DNA of 64,000 nt from Sipunculus nudus (lineage: Eukaryota; Annelida; Sipuncula; Golfingiida; Sipunculidae): NCBI GenBank assembly GCA_026874595.1, contig CM049309.1, positions 27,841,033 through 27,905,032 of the forward strand, in the 5' to 3' direction. The notes under the pieces were generated by a model. That model ran no database searches. It was given only the letters and a program-made list of their open reading frames with translations, and was not told the origin of the DNA. Shown here one piece after another: positions 48,600 to 60,179 of the stretch. The translations under genes were made by a program, and so were the position numbers. Position 1 is the stretch's first letter; each line of letters begins with the position of its first letter.

Positions 48600-49671
48600 C
48601 TGAAACACCAAACAGTGTGCATATGAATGCCACAGACTGACCTTACAGGGGAGGTCATCACATTAATGGAAAAAGAACTAATTAGACTAAATAAAGAAAG
48701 TAATGACTTGAAACAGCAGTTGATCAATTAATATTCAAAGAAGCTGCATTCACAAACAGTAATGAGCGGGTAAAGTGTTACTCTGGATTGCCAAACTACT
48801 GTTTGTTAATGACAGTATTTAATTTTGTTGAGGCCCATATTCCAGGAAATTCTTAGACAGTCCTGTCTAAATTTCAACAGTTTATCATTGTCCTCATGCG
48901 TCTGAGGCTCAATCTTTCGGTACAAAACCTGGCATACCGTTTCCATATATCCAAATCAACAGTGTCAAGAATGTTCTTGCAATGGATTGGCATTATGCAC
49001 TTGCGAATGAAGCACCTGATTCACTGGCCTGACCGTAAATCTCTAAGAAAAACAATACCCTTGGACTTCAGAAGAAATTTTGGGCGAAAAACAATACCCT
49101 TGGACTTCAGAAGAAAAATTTTGGGCGAAAGGTAGCTGTCATTATTGACTGCTTTGAAGTATTTGTAGATCGGCCGTCAAACCTGTTAGCTAGAGGACAA
49201 ACGTTTTCTTCCTACAAACACCACAACACTGTGAATTTTTTGACACCCCTAAGGTTGTTATATCATTCATATCAAAGTGATAAGGAGGTCGTGTAAGTGA
49301 TAAATATTTGACAGAGCACTCTGGATTCCTTGACAAACTTTTACCTGGAGATATGGTACTGGCTGATAGGGGATTGATATCTCAGACTCAGTTGGATTAA
49401 TGTGTGCACAAGTAAGCATACCAGCATTTACTAAAGGTAAAAACATTTATCTGCAATTGACATTGAAAAAACGAGAAAAATCGCAAATGTACGTATTCAT
49501 GTTGAAAGTCATAGGGTGTGTCAGACAAAAGTACACAATTCTGGGAGCTACTCTATACCAATTGATTACTTGCAACGTACTGTGAACGAAAATCTTGCAA
49601 CAATTTACAAAATAGCAACAGTGTGCTGTGCATTAACAAATCTTTCAGATTCAGTAGTGCCATTTGACTAG
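48600..49671 (+). pseudogene. DDE_Tnp_4 transposase (PIF/Harbinger-ISL2EU type), decayed
   Basis: Plus-strand pieces in shifting frames. A short coiled coil (MEKELIRLNKESNDLKQQL) from 48,668 is followed by a helix-turn-helix-like MRLRLNLSVQNLAYRFHI and SKSTVSRMFLQWI. Then comes the catalytic core: [20 protein letters not shown] with the first Asp (near 49,145), NTVNF, then VLADRG with the second Asp (near 49,355), IPAFTKGKN, TRKIANVRIHVE with the Glu (near 49,500), and a final ATVCCALTNL...VPFD with stop at 49,669-49,671. A direct duplication ([20 protein letters not shown], near 49,045-49,110) and several stops and frameshifts disable it. Confidence 0.75.
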
Positions 49672-49764
49672 TGAATTTAAAGATTTTACATTAATTGGTA
49701 AAGTTTCACGATGTTTATTGACTTTACTATAATATGCATATGATGTTGATAATTTTTTCAGTGT

Positions 49765-50055
49765 TTATTTGGTGTGTTGAACATAGTATAAAACCACTGA
49801 AATACATCTTATTGTGTCTTCCTTTTTTACCCTCCTAAATTCTGGCAATTTCCTACATTCAGGACAATACCATTTTGATTTTAGTTTCTGTTTAAGTTTA
49901 AGACACTCCTCATGAAACATGCGCACGACACATACTGCATCATTAAACACATCAGTTTTACAGTAGTACCAGCGATCAGAGACTGTTTCTGATGTTCCAG
50001 CTGCCTGTATACAGGTAGTGTAGAATGTTGTCACACAAGCTCTGGTAAAATGCAT
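49765..50055 (-). CDS. PHD-finger-like ORF, partial, facing the transposase
   Basis: A 96-codon frame containing RWYYCKTDVFNDAVCVV, RMFHEECLKLKQKLKSKWYC and PECRKLPEFRR. This has the Cys..His-Glu-Glu-Cys..Trp-Tyr-Cys-Pro-Glu-Cys spacing of the second half of a PHD zinc finger. One expected zinc ligand in the middle is absent (AVCVVRMFH). The frame ends in TGTTCAACACACC sequence about 90 bp from the end of the transposase, tail to tail. ISL2EU-type elements are described as carrying a second ORF, so this is probably its remnant; the association here is inference. The 5' part is cut off near 50,060. Confidence 0.5.
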   Translation of the reverse strand: MHFTRACVTTFYTTCIQAAGTSETVSDRWYYCKTDVFNDAVCVVRMFHEECLKLKQKLKSKWYCPECRKLPEFRRVKKEDTIRCISVVLYYVQHTK

Positions 50056-50104
50056 GTCTTAAAAAACATTCACACCTGCACCGGTCTACGCATCCTCGCT
50101 CCGC

Positions 50105-51378
50105 CCACATTCCTCGCAGTTATTTACGGTGAGCGCTGCGTCCCTTGCGTTTTCAACAATTTCTCACGTAGGGCCAGTCCTTCGTCCTGGTTGTTCCTGT
50201 GATCATTTATACGGATACATCTCTCACCAAATGGGGTGCCCACTGGGAGGAGCACCGCCTGTCTGGTCTCTGGTTGGAGACCAAGGCGCGTCTGCTCATC
50301 ATTTTCCTCGAAACGAGAGTCATTTTTCTGACTCTGAACAAGTGGGCCCCCTTCCTTTGAGGCCGTCCGGTCCTTGTTTACTGCGACAATGTAAAGGCGG
50401 TTGCTTACATCAACCACCAGGGGGGATTCGATCTCGTTCCCATCTAGCCTAGTCTCACGTCTCCTCCAATTTTGCCAGTCAATAGGGTTTCTCATTACGG
50501 CGACCCACATTGCGGGCGCCAGGAGCATCCTGGCAGACACCCTATCTTACATGACATCGCTCCTCCCCGGGGAGTGGCAGTTACACACGGATCTGACCCG
50601 CAAACTGTTAATGATTTGGGGTCCTCCGGAGATAGATCTGTTTGCGTCGTCTGATCGACTGCCCCGGCTTCTCCCTCCGTGGCCGGACGTACTGCGCCAG
50701 GGCCGGTTTCGGCGCTCCAAGCAAGTCGCCCGTCTGAGCGCATGTCTGTTGTCGTCGACCACCTCTGTAGTGCCGGCTTTTTACGAGAGGCAGCTCTTGT
50801 CATCGCCGCTCCACGTAGAGGGTCTTCAAACCGATCCTGTGACACTCGCTGGCTGCTCTACGTGGCGGGGGGCGGAACGCCGACCAATAGACATTGTTCG
50901 CTCCTCGGCTCAAGAGCTCATGGAGTTTTTCATGTTTCTGTTCCGCGAAAAAAAAGGGTTATCTCCATTCTCCCTCCGAGGTTATAAGGCGGATCTTCTG
51001 TCTGTTATACGGCCAGTCAGAATTCACTTACCACTTCAACAGTCACTGTTTTCTGACTTTTTAAAGTCCGAAGAGCTTTAGGCAGGTCCGCACTCGATCT
51101 CAACCCCGTCTTGGCTCCTGGGTGTGGTTTTGAGCCTTTTGAGCGTGTCTCTGCTGCATCTGTCCCGTGAGACGCCTTTCCTTTTGGCCATGGCCTCGGC
51201 GGGCCGTTGCAGCGCATTACATGCCCTTCTTGCCGATCCCGCATATACACTGGTGGCTACGGACGGGTCATCCACGTCTCTCCGGTTGGCCCCGGATTTT
51301 CTCCAAAAAAAAATCAGAGAGCCTTGGACGCCACAGCGTCCACACTCTGCCGCATGGCCGGCACAACTTTGCTGAAAG
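50105..51378 (+). pseudogene. DIRS-like retroelement: RNase H and tyrosine recombinase remnant
   Basis: The best frame is 50,401-51,081 (226 codons), with others around it. RNase H: HTDTSLTKWGAHWEEHRLSG and CDNVKAVAYINHQGG (50,210-50,430). Then ATHIAGARSILADTLS, LPGEWQLHTDL, PPEIDLFASS (RNase H end and the DIRS-typical 'DLFAS' block). Then the recombinase N-terminal part: LSPFSLRGYKADLLSVIRPV and, in another frame, TPFLLAMASAGRCSALHALL (near 51,170-51,240). It stops before the catalytic R-H-R-Y set. It is GC-richer than its surroundings. Internal deletions and frameshifts make it dead. Confidence 0.7.
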
Positions 51379-52313
51379 CACAACTCTGCTGTTAGAAGTA
51401 TCAAATTCGAAAGAAAAGAAACTGATGGGGACACTGACTTTAGAAAGTGGTGACTAGTAAGGAGGAAAGATGACATTCAGATATTTTTGCTGCAAGAAGT
51501 TTAATACATACACATTTACTCCTGGAAATTTTGGCTCGGAAGAAAAATTGTTCACGCAAGAAACATTTTGCTTAACCTTCGCCGAATGAAATGACCCCAT
51601 CTCCCCCCCCCCCCCCCCCCCCCCGCAATTGGTCCGCGCAGGTTTAATCAAGTAAGCGCCCACTTACAGCTGATGTTAAATGATTTGTGAAAAATTAAAT
51701 ACAATAAATTTAAAAATATATATATATATACAAAACAAATAATATATATATAATCAATTTTAAACCACCTTGCTCAAATGTCCAAATTAAGATTTCTAAA
51801 GGTTTTTTAAAATAAAGTAAATGTTAGTCAGGTGGCTTCAAAAATGGAATGAAGCACCTACAGGTCAGTCCTGATCATTCTGGAGGGGATGCCCACGAAC
51901 TCGTTCCTGGTCCTTTCTGGAGGCCCGAGTCCAAAATAACATGAATTTACGTGAAATTTCACACGTTTACAACAATAAACGGAATTTTGTAAACTCGATT
52001 GACTCTAAATTTCATTTTCTAAAGATTAATCAATATACTTAATAAGAAGACTATTATGAAAAATCATGAACAGTTATCGTAGAAATTATGAAGAAAATCA
52101 TGTTAAAGTATAATTGTAGGGCGCTTGAGGTCAAAAGGTCATGTCACCCATTGATATGAAACTGTACCTTTTGAGTATATTTAAATGCCCACATGTTCTG
52201 AAGTAAAAATATTGGAGAAGTTAAGAAATATATCATTTGAAAAAAATAAAACTCTATAATGGTTGGGAATGTAACACCCATATAATTAAAATATATAAGA
52301 AATATACTTGTTA

Positions 52314-52316
<3 letters not shown>
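51379..52316. other. No gene recognised
   Basis: Contains a run of about 21 C near 51,604-51,624 and short TA repeats near 51,715. Confidence 0.4.

Positions 52317-52374
<58 letters not shown>
52317..52374. repeat. (TA)n microsatellite
   Basis: Pure TA run. Confidence 0.95.
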
Positions 52375-52376
<2 letters not shown>

Positions 52377-52399
52377 CCAGTGAAACCATCCCTTTCGAA

Positions 52400-54240
52400 A
52401 CCTATATCTGAAGTCGTTTTTACGAAGAACCCATGCAGATGATTGAAACGATTGAATTGTCCATTTGATCTTTAATTATCAGGGCACAAAATCATTTCGA
52501 TCATAATATATGGTAAATGCGATAATGAAAATGTGTCCTGAAGCAATATTTGTTTACACTTATCCACAATAATATCTGTCTGGAGGGAAGAGGGCTATAC
52601 AAGCAAATCCATGGACTTGATGAGTATATACTAAGCTAATGGGCGGTTCTTGGGTATTACATGTCTGGAATTAAAACATTTCCAAGAAATTGATAAATTG
52701 CAGTAAAATTATCGATGGTAAGAATTTAGGTAAAGTTTCAATACGACGGAGCTGCCAGTCGAGTTTAGTCATCTGTTCTTGTATTTTTTTTTAGTTGAGA
52801 GTGGATTATGGTTTGAACATATATTCAAATAAATACTTACATCGCTGATAATTATATATGACTACCTAATTCTTAATTCATTATGAAATTAATTTACTGA
52901 TTTTAACTTCAATTTGCCAGGAAAAGACTAAATCAAAGAAATCGGTATTTATTTATAATTATATATGTAGGTAAAATGAATATGCTAATGATGTATTATG
53001 ATGATGAGACAATCATGTTAGCGTGAGTCTAGAGTTTTGTAAGCATAAACTTGACATTTTTAAATGTCCAAAAAGTCAACTGATTTAACGGAATTATCGT
53101 TACATATCGAACAAACACACTAAATTTTTTTCAGGTCAGTCCTTCAGGTGTCGATTCAGCAGACCAGCGTCCACAATAGCAGGATAACAATTTTATCAGA
53201 CCTTTACATGTCACAATGTAGGGAACGCCGTAAAGTCGGTTGAATCAATATTTCATTTTCATTTAATCAATATACATATTAAGAATGCTTTTGATTATAT
53301 CAAACATCTGTTGCAGTAAATATGACCAAAACCAATTTAAAGTTCAGATGGTCACGTCATCCGTTCATCCTTTCATTGGCCCCACGTTTTAAAGTTCGAA
53401 TATTGTAGCTCAGCTTTTGAGAAATATTAATATATATTTGAAATATATATTATAAATCGATACTGCATAATTATTTTGTAATTATAAAGATCATACTAGT
53501 ATATGTGCAGCTCAGTGTATGATTGGAGTTTACATTAGCAGTCTGCATGAACTTGGCCATTATTGTTACTGGACAACACCTGTATATAGTAATTTTGGCG
53601 GCCGCACATTTTGATTAAGAATTTGATCTATATCATATCATAAACTCGTCTTCTATTCCAGCAAGACCATCTGTTTAAATGCTGTGTCTGAATAGGCAGT
53701 GACAAAGAACACAGGTTATTGAAACAATTTATTGAGCTGCTTATATTCGATCATTGAGGGACTGCATTAATGCATCTCCGGCAAGATATATGATATACAG
53801 GCAAGTGAGACAATTTTTAGAATTGTAACCTAAAGCAGCCTTTGTTTACACTTATCCTTAATAATATTTAACTAAAATGACAAATTTGGCTTGTTGCTTT
53901 GTTCAGATCTATGCACTCTGAGACTGTGGATAGCTTTTGAGTTCAAATTAAGTTAAATAAGGACTTATGAAGATCAGCTGGGTGTTTTATTCGTTTAGAA
54001 TAAATATGTCTCAATAATAATAAATGTCAGTAGTATTATCAATTTGCGTTGTTAAGACCAAGTTTTACATTCTAAATTGTTTAGACATAGGAGAAAATGT
54101 CCGTCTGAGTTAACTTTAATCGTTTATGATTATAAAGTTATGTAACTGAATATGAATATGCTAAAGTTGTATTATGATACTCGGACCGCAATTTTAGTGT
54201 AAGTTTAAAGTTCTGTATAGAAGCAAACACGATATATCTT
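52400..54240. repeat. Diverged tandem duplication, offset about 1.2-1.3 kb
   Basis: Two landmarks repeat in order: TTTGTTTACACTTATCC at about 52,549 and 53,839, and ATGAATATGCTAA..TGTATTATGAT at about 52,977 and 54,154. The sequences between are only loosely similar, so the duplication is old. No gene seen. Confidence 0.5.
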
Positions 54241-54939
54241 TCAGGAAAAGGGTGCATTGTCTTGACTTTACCTACACATACTGTTGTTCAAAGGTGTTTG
54301 TTAATGTTGGTTTCCTAAACCTATGAACCTTTAGGGTGAATTTCATAGAGTGTTTGGGAATAGGAATATAATTGGGTCGATTTTGTTATTCAGAAATATA
54401 ATTTCAAGCTCTCATTTATTTATAGACATCTTGTTCGCGATTAAATCGTTTAATAAAGATATTTGTTACCTAATACGGGAAAAAGAAAGGCCTGTGAAAT
54501 TGATTAAACCGCAGGCTTGCATATAATATAGGAAAATGAATCGTGTATCTATGGTATTTTAATTTTTACATTCCCAAAATAAAAAAGAAAACAGGTCTGA
54601 AGTTAAAAAGTAATGGGATGCACGAATATGAAAGGAATATGTAGGCTATAATACTCTACAGGACATGGTCTCTAGATGCAATAATGAATATTCAAGTAAC
54701 ACCATATTTACTAAGCAACTGCAGAAAACCACTATATAAACAGGCCAGTTTGATAAATAACATAAATGCAAGAGAGATTTATTGTAAAAAGTACTAAAAA
54801 TATACCAAGAAGAATAAAAGACAGGAAATATTGAATCATCTACAATACAATCTTGGAAATTTAGAACGCAACTGGTATTTTCCAGCTCATAAAGAACATC
54901 GCAGGATAATTGTAGACTAAACACGTTTATATTTTGCTA

Positions 54940-55848
54940 TGACATCTAAGCATAAAACATGACTATATGCGAAGTCTGGATCCCAAATTTGAGTCAAGTA
55001 CAATGACCGCAAAGACAGTTATCAGTAATTCCTAATAGACAATACTCTCCAACTCAGACAGAACATATTAAGAATTATTAAACAAATAAACTATGATGAT
55101 AAATGTTCCTCTTTACTAAATCATTTTCATCATTGTTGATGGCCGCCATTTTGAGATCTGTCATGAAGACGTGACATTTGGTGTTATGTGAGCTTCTTGC
55201 GCTCATTAAAAAATTAAACATATAAAACTGGAACGTATTTTTCTTTGACTTTAATTTTGTATATCATTTCCAATATTCTATCCAGATAAAGCGGATCTCA
55301 AGTGAATTTTTCTTTCCCTTACACTTCAAATTTGTATGCTAAATTTTGCTATTTCGGTGAGCAAACGGCCAAAAAGGTTTTTAGCTAGGCGCTAAAACGA
55401 AACTAGTAGGCCTATGTACTTCACCGGAGGACCCCGTCTAAAATCAACCCCCCCCCCCCCCGTATGTACTCTATCCACCTACAAAGTTGCTTTTATTCGA
55501 TCTGTAACGATGGTCAAATTCGTCGCTAAGACACCTGAGTAAAAGCAAATCTTGATTGTACACCCCTTTGCAAATGTAACTGCAGTAAGTAATGTACCGA
55601 AGTTGTGTTCCAGAATGTGCCAGAACAACTAATATATTGCATTATAACCTTTTTGCCTCAATAATGTGACCGGTTTATTTGTTAAAGCAGTATGAAGGAT
55701 TTTATTTCTTATAAATATTTCAATTTGTAGTGAATTTTGAAACAGGTGATGTTTAAGTGGTATTGTATCAACATATTTTCAGGAATGTGCTCGCACTCTT
55801 GTAATAAGGCGATTATGATAGTTAATAAAATAATTCTGATAAAAATTC
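54940..55848 (-). mobile_element. Family D dispersed repeat, copy 2
   Basis: Reverse complement of 40,152-41,030 along its length, including GCATAAAACATG at the left edge, TTCACCGGAGGACCC with a longer C-run, and ATGATAGTTAATAAAATAAT at the right edge. Confidence 0.75.
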
Positions 55849-56149
55849 ATTGTGCTGGCCCAGAAGTTCACATTTTGAATTTGCAACGATTTACAGTGAT
55901 CAGTTGCAATGAATAACAAGAACAAATAAAAATATGAACGCTATAGGTTGATCTTGATCGGAAATATGGTTTATCGGTCATATTTAGTTCAAACACCAGT
56001 AACCGCTAAGGCAACTATCCTCTATTGTAAACATGTAATACTTTCTCAAAAACTGAATTACAATCTCAACAATAGTAAACAAGAAAAATATTTGCACTTT
56101 TGTTTTTCTTTTATACACTTAATATCGTGTTTGAATGTTAGCATGTAGC

Positions 56150-56580
56150 TGCCCCAGTCCCGAGTTTGAGAAATTTATAGTCACGTGACCATTCTGTATT
56201 TTTGGAGTACAGGTATTTAATATAACAATGTAAATGGTAATGATATAGTAAGAACTCCTCTTTTGCTTTCTTTTGGTATATAATTAACCATATTTCATTA
56301 GACCGTAGTGGATCTAAGGTGATTTTTCTTCCCCTACCCCTCTTCATTTTTTATTTATTTATTTATTTTTTGGCGAAAAGAGGGTATACTGTGATACACA
56401 AGGCACAGATGGTTTTCTGGCTCTGAAACATTTTTCGTGAGTACTCCATGAGGGCACCCCTCTGAAATCATTCGCTTTGGTGTACTCTATCCATATACAC
56501 ACTTTGGTGGTTTTATCCGGTCTATTACGATATGGCCAAAATCTGACGCTAAGCCACCAGACTATTTAGGGATATGTTCA
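56150..56580 (-). mobile_element. Family D, diverged partial copy
   Basis: Shares GTGTACTCTATCCATATACA, TTTATCCGGTCTATTACGAT and GACGCTAAGCCACC with copies 1 and 2, but is much more diverged. Confidence 0.4.
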
Positions 56581-57255
56581 TTTTTCACACATAAATTTTA
56601 TTTTCTTACGCAACACCGATGGAAACTGGGATAATTCTGTAGAAATTAAAACTATAATTTCAGTTAAATTATAGTAAAAAAACCTTCTGCATGAAGATCT
56701 TTTCATTTGAGAGACAAATACAGTTTTGGTGAAATTTGTTGGAGAAAAAATCCCTTAAGGTGAATTTAAGAACTGAAAATTTGAGATACAAACATGAACA
56801 TTTGGATTTAACTTTATATTTTGACAAATAAACAGGTCATAAAATTTGAATTTCCTACTATAAAACTTCAGATATGTGATCAGATTCATATATTCAGATT
56901 CAAGCAAATGATTATAAATGCATGCAAACACTGTTGAAAGTTCCGAGATGACTTTTTAATTTTTTTTTTTTTACTGACATGGATGGAATTTGGGATGATG
57001 ATGCAGAAATAGGAAGTAGAATTTCAGGCAAAACATCGGCACGCGGAATTAGCCTTCATTTGAGAGACAAATACATCTGTTATAGAATTATTCAGAGAAT
57101 TTTTTTCATCTGAGAGCTATATAGATGCGGTGTCTGATAGATTTATAAAGATGAAAATCAATTTTAGATTATTTGTGTGACATTTAATGTTATATCTATA
57201 GCCATTTGCAGTAATGAAACTGTGATTAAATTTACATTTTTACCTTCTTTACATA

Positions 57256-57259
<4 letters not shown>

Positions 57260-57302
<43 letters not shown>
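57260..57302. repeat. (TA)n microsatellite
   Basis: Pure TA run at the outer edge of the LTR. Confidence 0.95.
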
Positions 57303-57306
<4 letters not shown>

Positions 57307-57310
57307 GTAT

Positions 57311-57776
57311 TGTTCACATAACGTGAATTCAATACATCGCGGTGATAGTGCTCTACCGTATGGGAGCGTTTATAAATAACTAAAGTACGGTTAGTTTGAC
57401 TTCATCAGTTTGTGCTACAGATCTGTTTCGTGAGAGCAGCATTCAAGCCGGCTCACTCTTCAGGTACAACAGCCCCCTATTTATAAGTTCTCACCCCTAG
57501 ACGAGAATATCCAAATTCCGAACAATCCAAAGAACCTAACATGAAACACAGTACAGGAAACATCTAAAACAAAAATCACCTTGTTTCTACACACCAGGGT
57601 CCACACGTGAGCCGGCCCGGCTCGGCCAGGCGAGAAAGCCCCAGACTAGCATGACCCCTGTGTTTGCACGTGGGCCCCACCCGTGGGCCGGGCTTTGCCG
57701 ACATAGCAACGGCCAATGCTAGCGTTGCACATACACATGTAAGACTACTGATTCAATAAAAGAGACATCTGTAACA
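57311..57776 (-). mobile_element. 3' LTR of the Gmr1-like element
   Basis: On the minus strand the LTR starts TGTTACAGATGTC at 57,776, immediately after a polypurine tract (ACAGGAGGGGGAG). AATAAA sits near 57,755 on the plus strand only; the shared LTR blocks with 43-839 are evident. The distal end is unclear because homology runs into the (TA)n. Confidence 0.65.
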
Positions 57777-57909
57777 CTCCCCCTCCTGTAAGAAAAAAGA
57801 AAGTTTTCTTAAAAAAACTTTCTTTTTGCGATCACAATCACTAAATTTTTACAACATCTCAAAAATCATCTTATTAACAACATGACATAAACATCTTGTT
57901 TACAACAAT

Positions 57910-58150
57910 TTATAAACATCTCGATAAGCAATCAGCCAGTACATTGTCTTTCCCTTTAATGTGTCTGATTTCAAGATTGTAATCCTGTAAAAACAAACTC
58001 CATCTCAACAATCTTTGATTTTTACACTTCCCCCGTAAGGGGATTGTGACCACTGAAGACTATGATAGGCTTGACTGATCAAGTAACATAAACATCAAAA
58101 TGTTGCAATGCCAAAATCAAAGCCAAACATTTGTTTTCAATAGTGGAGTA
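57910..58150 (-). pseudogene. Gmr1-like RNase H, C-terminal part
   Basis: Resumes the RNase H interrupted by the family A copy: YSTIENKCLALILALQHFDV, then a TGA where the family has Ser, then VFSGHNPLT in which the catalytic Asp of 'TDHNPL' is Gly. A deletion and frameshift follow. The frame recovers with [32 protein letters not shown] and a stop at 57,910-57,912, about 130 bases before the polypurine tract. RNase H is thus the last domain of the polyprotein; no integrase follows it. Confidence 0.8.
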
Positions 58151-58156
58151 GTTTTT

Positions 58157-58876
58157 AGCTCAGCTGACTACAAGTCATCTGAGCTATAGTCGTGGTCCAT
58201 TGTCCGTCGTCCGTCCCTCTGTCCGTCCGTCCGTCCGTAGATGTGGCACGTTTTGAAACCGTAAGACCTAGGAATCCAAAATTTGGGCATAATGTTAGAT
58301 GTCCCAAAGATCTCCTACCAAGCCGAAAACCGAGTCTTTGCGACTTCGCTCCTTTGAGAAATTAAGGAAAAACCTCATATTTATATTAAAAACCTATTTT
58401 GACACTTCAGGACCGCCTAATATCAAAACCACTCATCTATTTTTCCTCACATTTGCCACAAATACTCCTCTATATAGTTGCTATGTACATGCTAGAAATT
58501 AGGTCTGTATAATATAATTTTAAAAAGTTATGGGCTCAAACATAATGCATTTTGTAAAAAATCAGGAAAGATATTTGATCATTTAACACAAAACATGTTA
58601 AAACTAAGGACTTTTTTCCAGTAATATAACTTTAAATAATCAAAATTAAATTGTATTACCAAAATAAGATCAATATCTTTAAATTTTTTTTAAATATTAG
58701 CAAAAATAAAAAATTGGTACCTTAAATTTTGCCCAACTTTGACCACGGCACGTTTTTTTTTCCTGTAAGTACTGTGGATTTAATTTTCACAGCATGTGCA
58801 CATAAGGATTTAATCTGTTAAAATCTGAAATTTGAAAAAAAAAATGCAAAATTAGGCTGGTTATTGATTTTTTTTT

Positions 58877-58907
<31 letters not shown>

Positions 58908-59741
58908 CTGTTGTTGTAGTCCCTTACATTGTCAAGCAGTCCACTTTGGTCACTGTAGGTCATTCAGTGCAGCTCTCTATGCTCTCCAGGCTGTTGGCAT
59001 AATGTTATGCAATCCCATCACTAGGGCAAGCCCTCTCCCCACTAAGTTGAGCTTGATCAGGCTGCCTGCAGTTCATACCATAGCACAGGGAGCCTTTTTC
59101 TCCCCCCCCCCCCCCCCCCCCCCCCACCCGATTCTGTTGCCAGACCTGTACTACGAACTAGATAAATCTTAAAATTAACATTTTTTTCAGCAGCGAGCAG
59201 TAACAACGGAGACCCCCCCCCCCCTCCCCACCCACCCCTGCAATACACAGGACTAATAAACATGATGAATCTTGTAATTTTTATGCTAAATAAATTCTTT
59301 TTGATGAGGCTTGGACAATTTTGATTTTTTTAAGAAAAAAATTTCAGTAATTTAATCATAATATTCAAATGTGATAAAATGTTAGTGCTAACTGACAAGA
59401 TTTAAAAAGATATAAATACTTTGTAGCATTTCATTCATATCTCTTAAGGTTGGCGGGGCCTAGGTGTGAATAACACTGTTAACATAGTATTAAAATTAGG
59501 AATATTGGTCAAACTTTGTGGGATTAATTTTTAACTCATATGGCCATATATGTAACTTTTGAAAACTTAATTACCTTCACACATGATTTGTTTATGAAAT
59601 GTTACTTTTCATTTTAGCAGGGCAATTTTCTCAAAGCTTTTCTAATGATAATATACATGAAAAACCAAAAGAAATGAAAATAATTTGCAGTTACTAATTT
59701 TTTCCAAAATTCAGCTAAGCGATGTGACCCATGGGTCCCTT
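58157..59741 (+). mobile_element. Family A, complete copy (1,585 bp) inside the Gmr1-like RNase H
   Basis: Starts with the hairpin AGCTCAG-c-TGACT-aca-AGTCA-t-CTGAGCT and ends with CAGCTAAGC, the palindrome GACCCATGGGTC (59,726-59,737) and CCTT. GTTTTT flanks both sides (58,151-58,156 and 59,742-59,747); one copy is enough to rejoin the RNase H codons (..NQKN-YSTIE..). The interior has a CCGTCC stretch, a 19-T/21-G run (58,868-58,907) and C-runs near 59,110 and 59,215. Non-coding. Confidence 0.75.
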
Positions 59742-60165
59742 GTTTTTCTGGTTTGCATTAAACTTTCTTGAGAAATAACAAATTGGATGATATATGCCAT
59801 CATTGCCTTCTTGTAACAACACAGCACCAGCAGCAGTATCACTAGCATCTACAGCTAACTTAAAAGGTACAGAAAAGTCTGAAGCTACCAAAACTTGTGA
59901 ACTTTGCAGAATTGCTTTCAAATTCTGAAATGCATTTTCCCACTGAACATTCCATACAATCTCTTGTTTCTTCTTTAACAAATAAGTCAAAGGTTCTGCT
60001 ACAGCAGAAAAATTTGGACAAAAATTCCTGTAATATCCAACCATACCAAGAAAACGCATTATTTGCTTTCTGTTTTCTGGTCTAGGAAATGCAGAAATAG
60101 CACTTATTTTAACATCAACAGGTTTTACTTGACCCTGCCCTACAATATGACCCAAAAATGTTACT
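59742..60165 (-). pseudogene. Gmr1-like RT thumb and start of RNase H
   Basis: The frame reads GHIVGQGQVKPVDVKISAIS, RFLGMVGYYRNFCPNFSAVA and EPLTYLLKKK (RT thumb/connection). It then shows FKLAVDASDTAAGAVLLQ with the first RNase H Asp, and YHPICYFSRKFNANQKN, where the family A copy interrupts it. Confidence 0.85.
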
Positions 60166-60179
60166 TGTGCATGACAAAA

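Noticed and set aside
50495-51476. Minus-strand and alternative-frame ORFs over the DIRS remnant
   Set aside because: Shadows in GC-richer DNA; only the plus frames carry RNase H and recombinase motifs.
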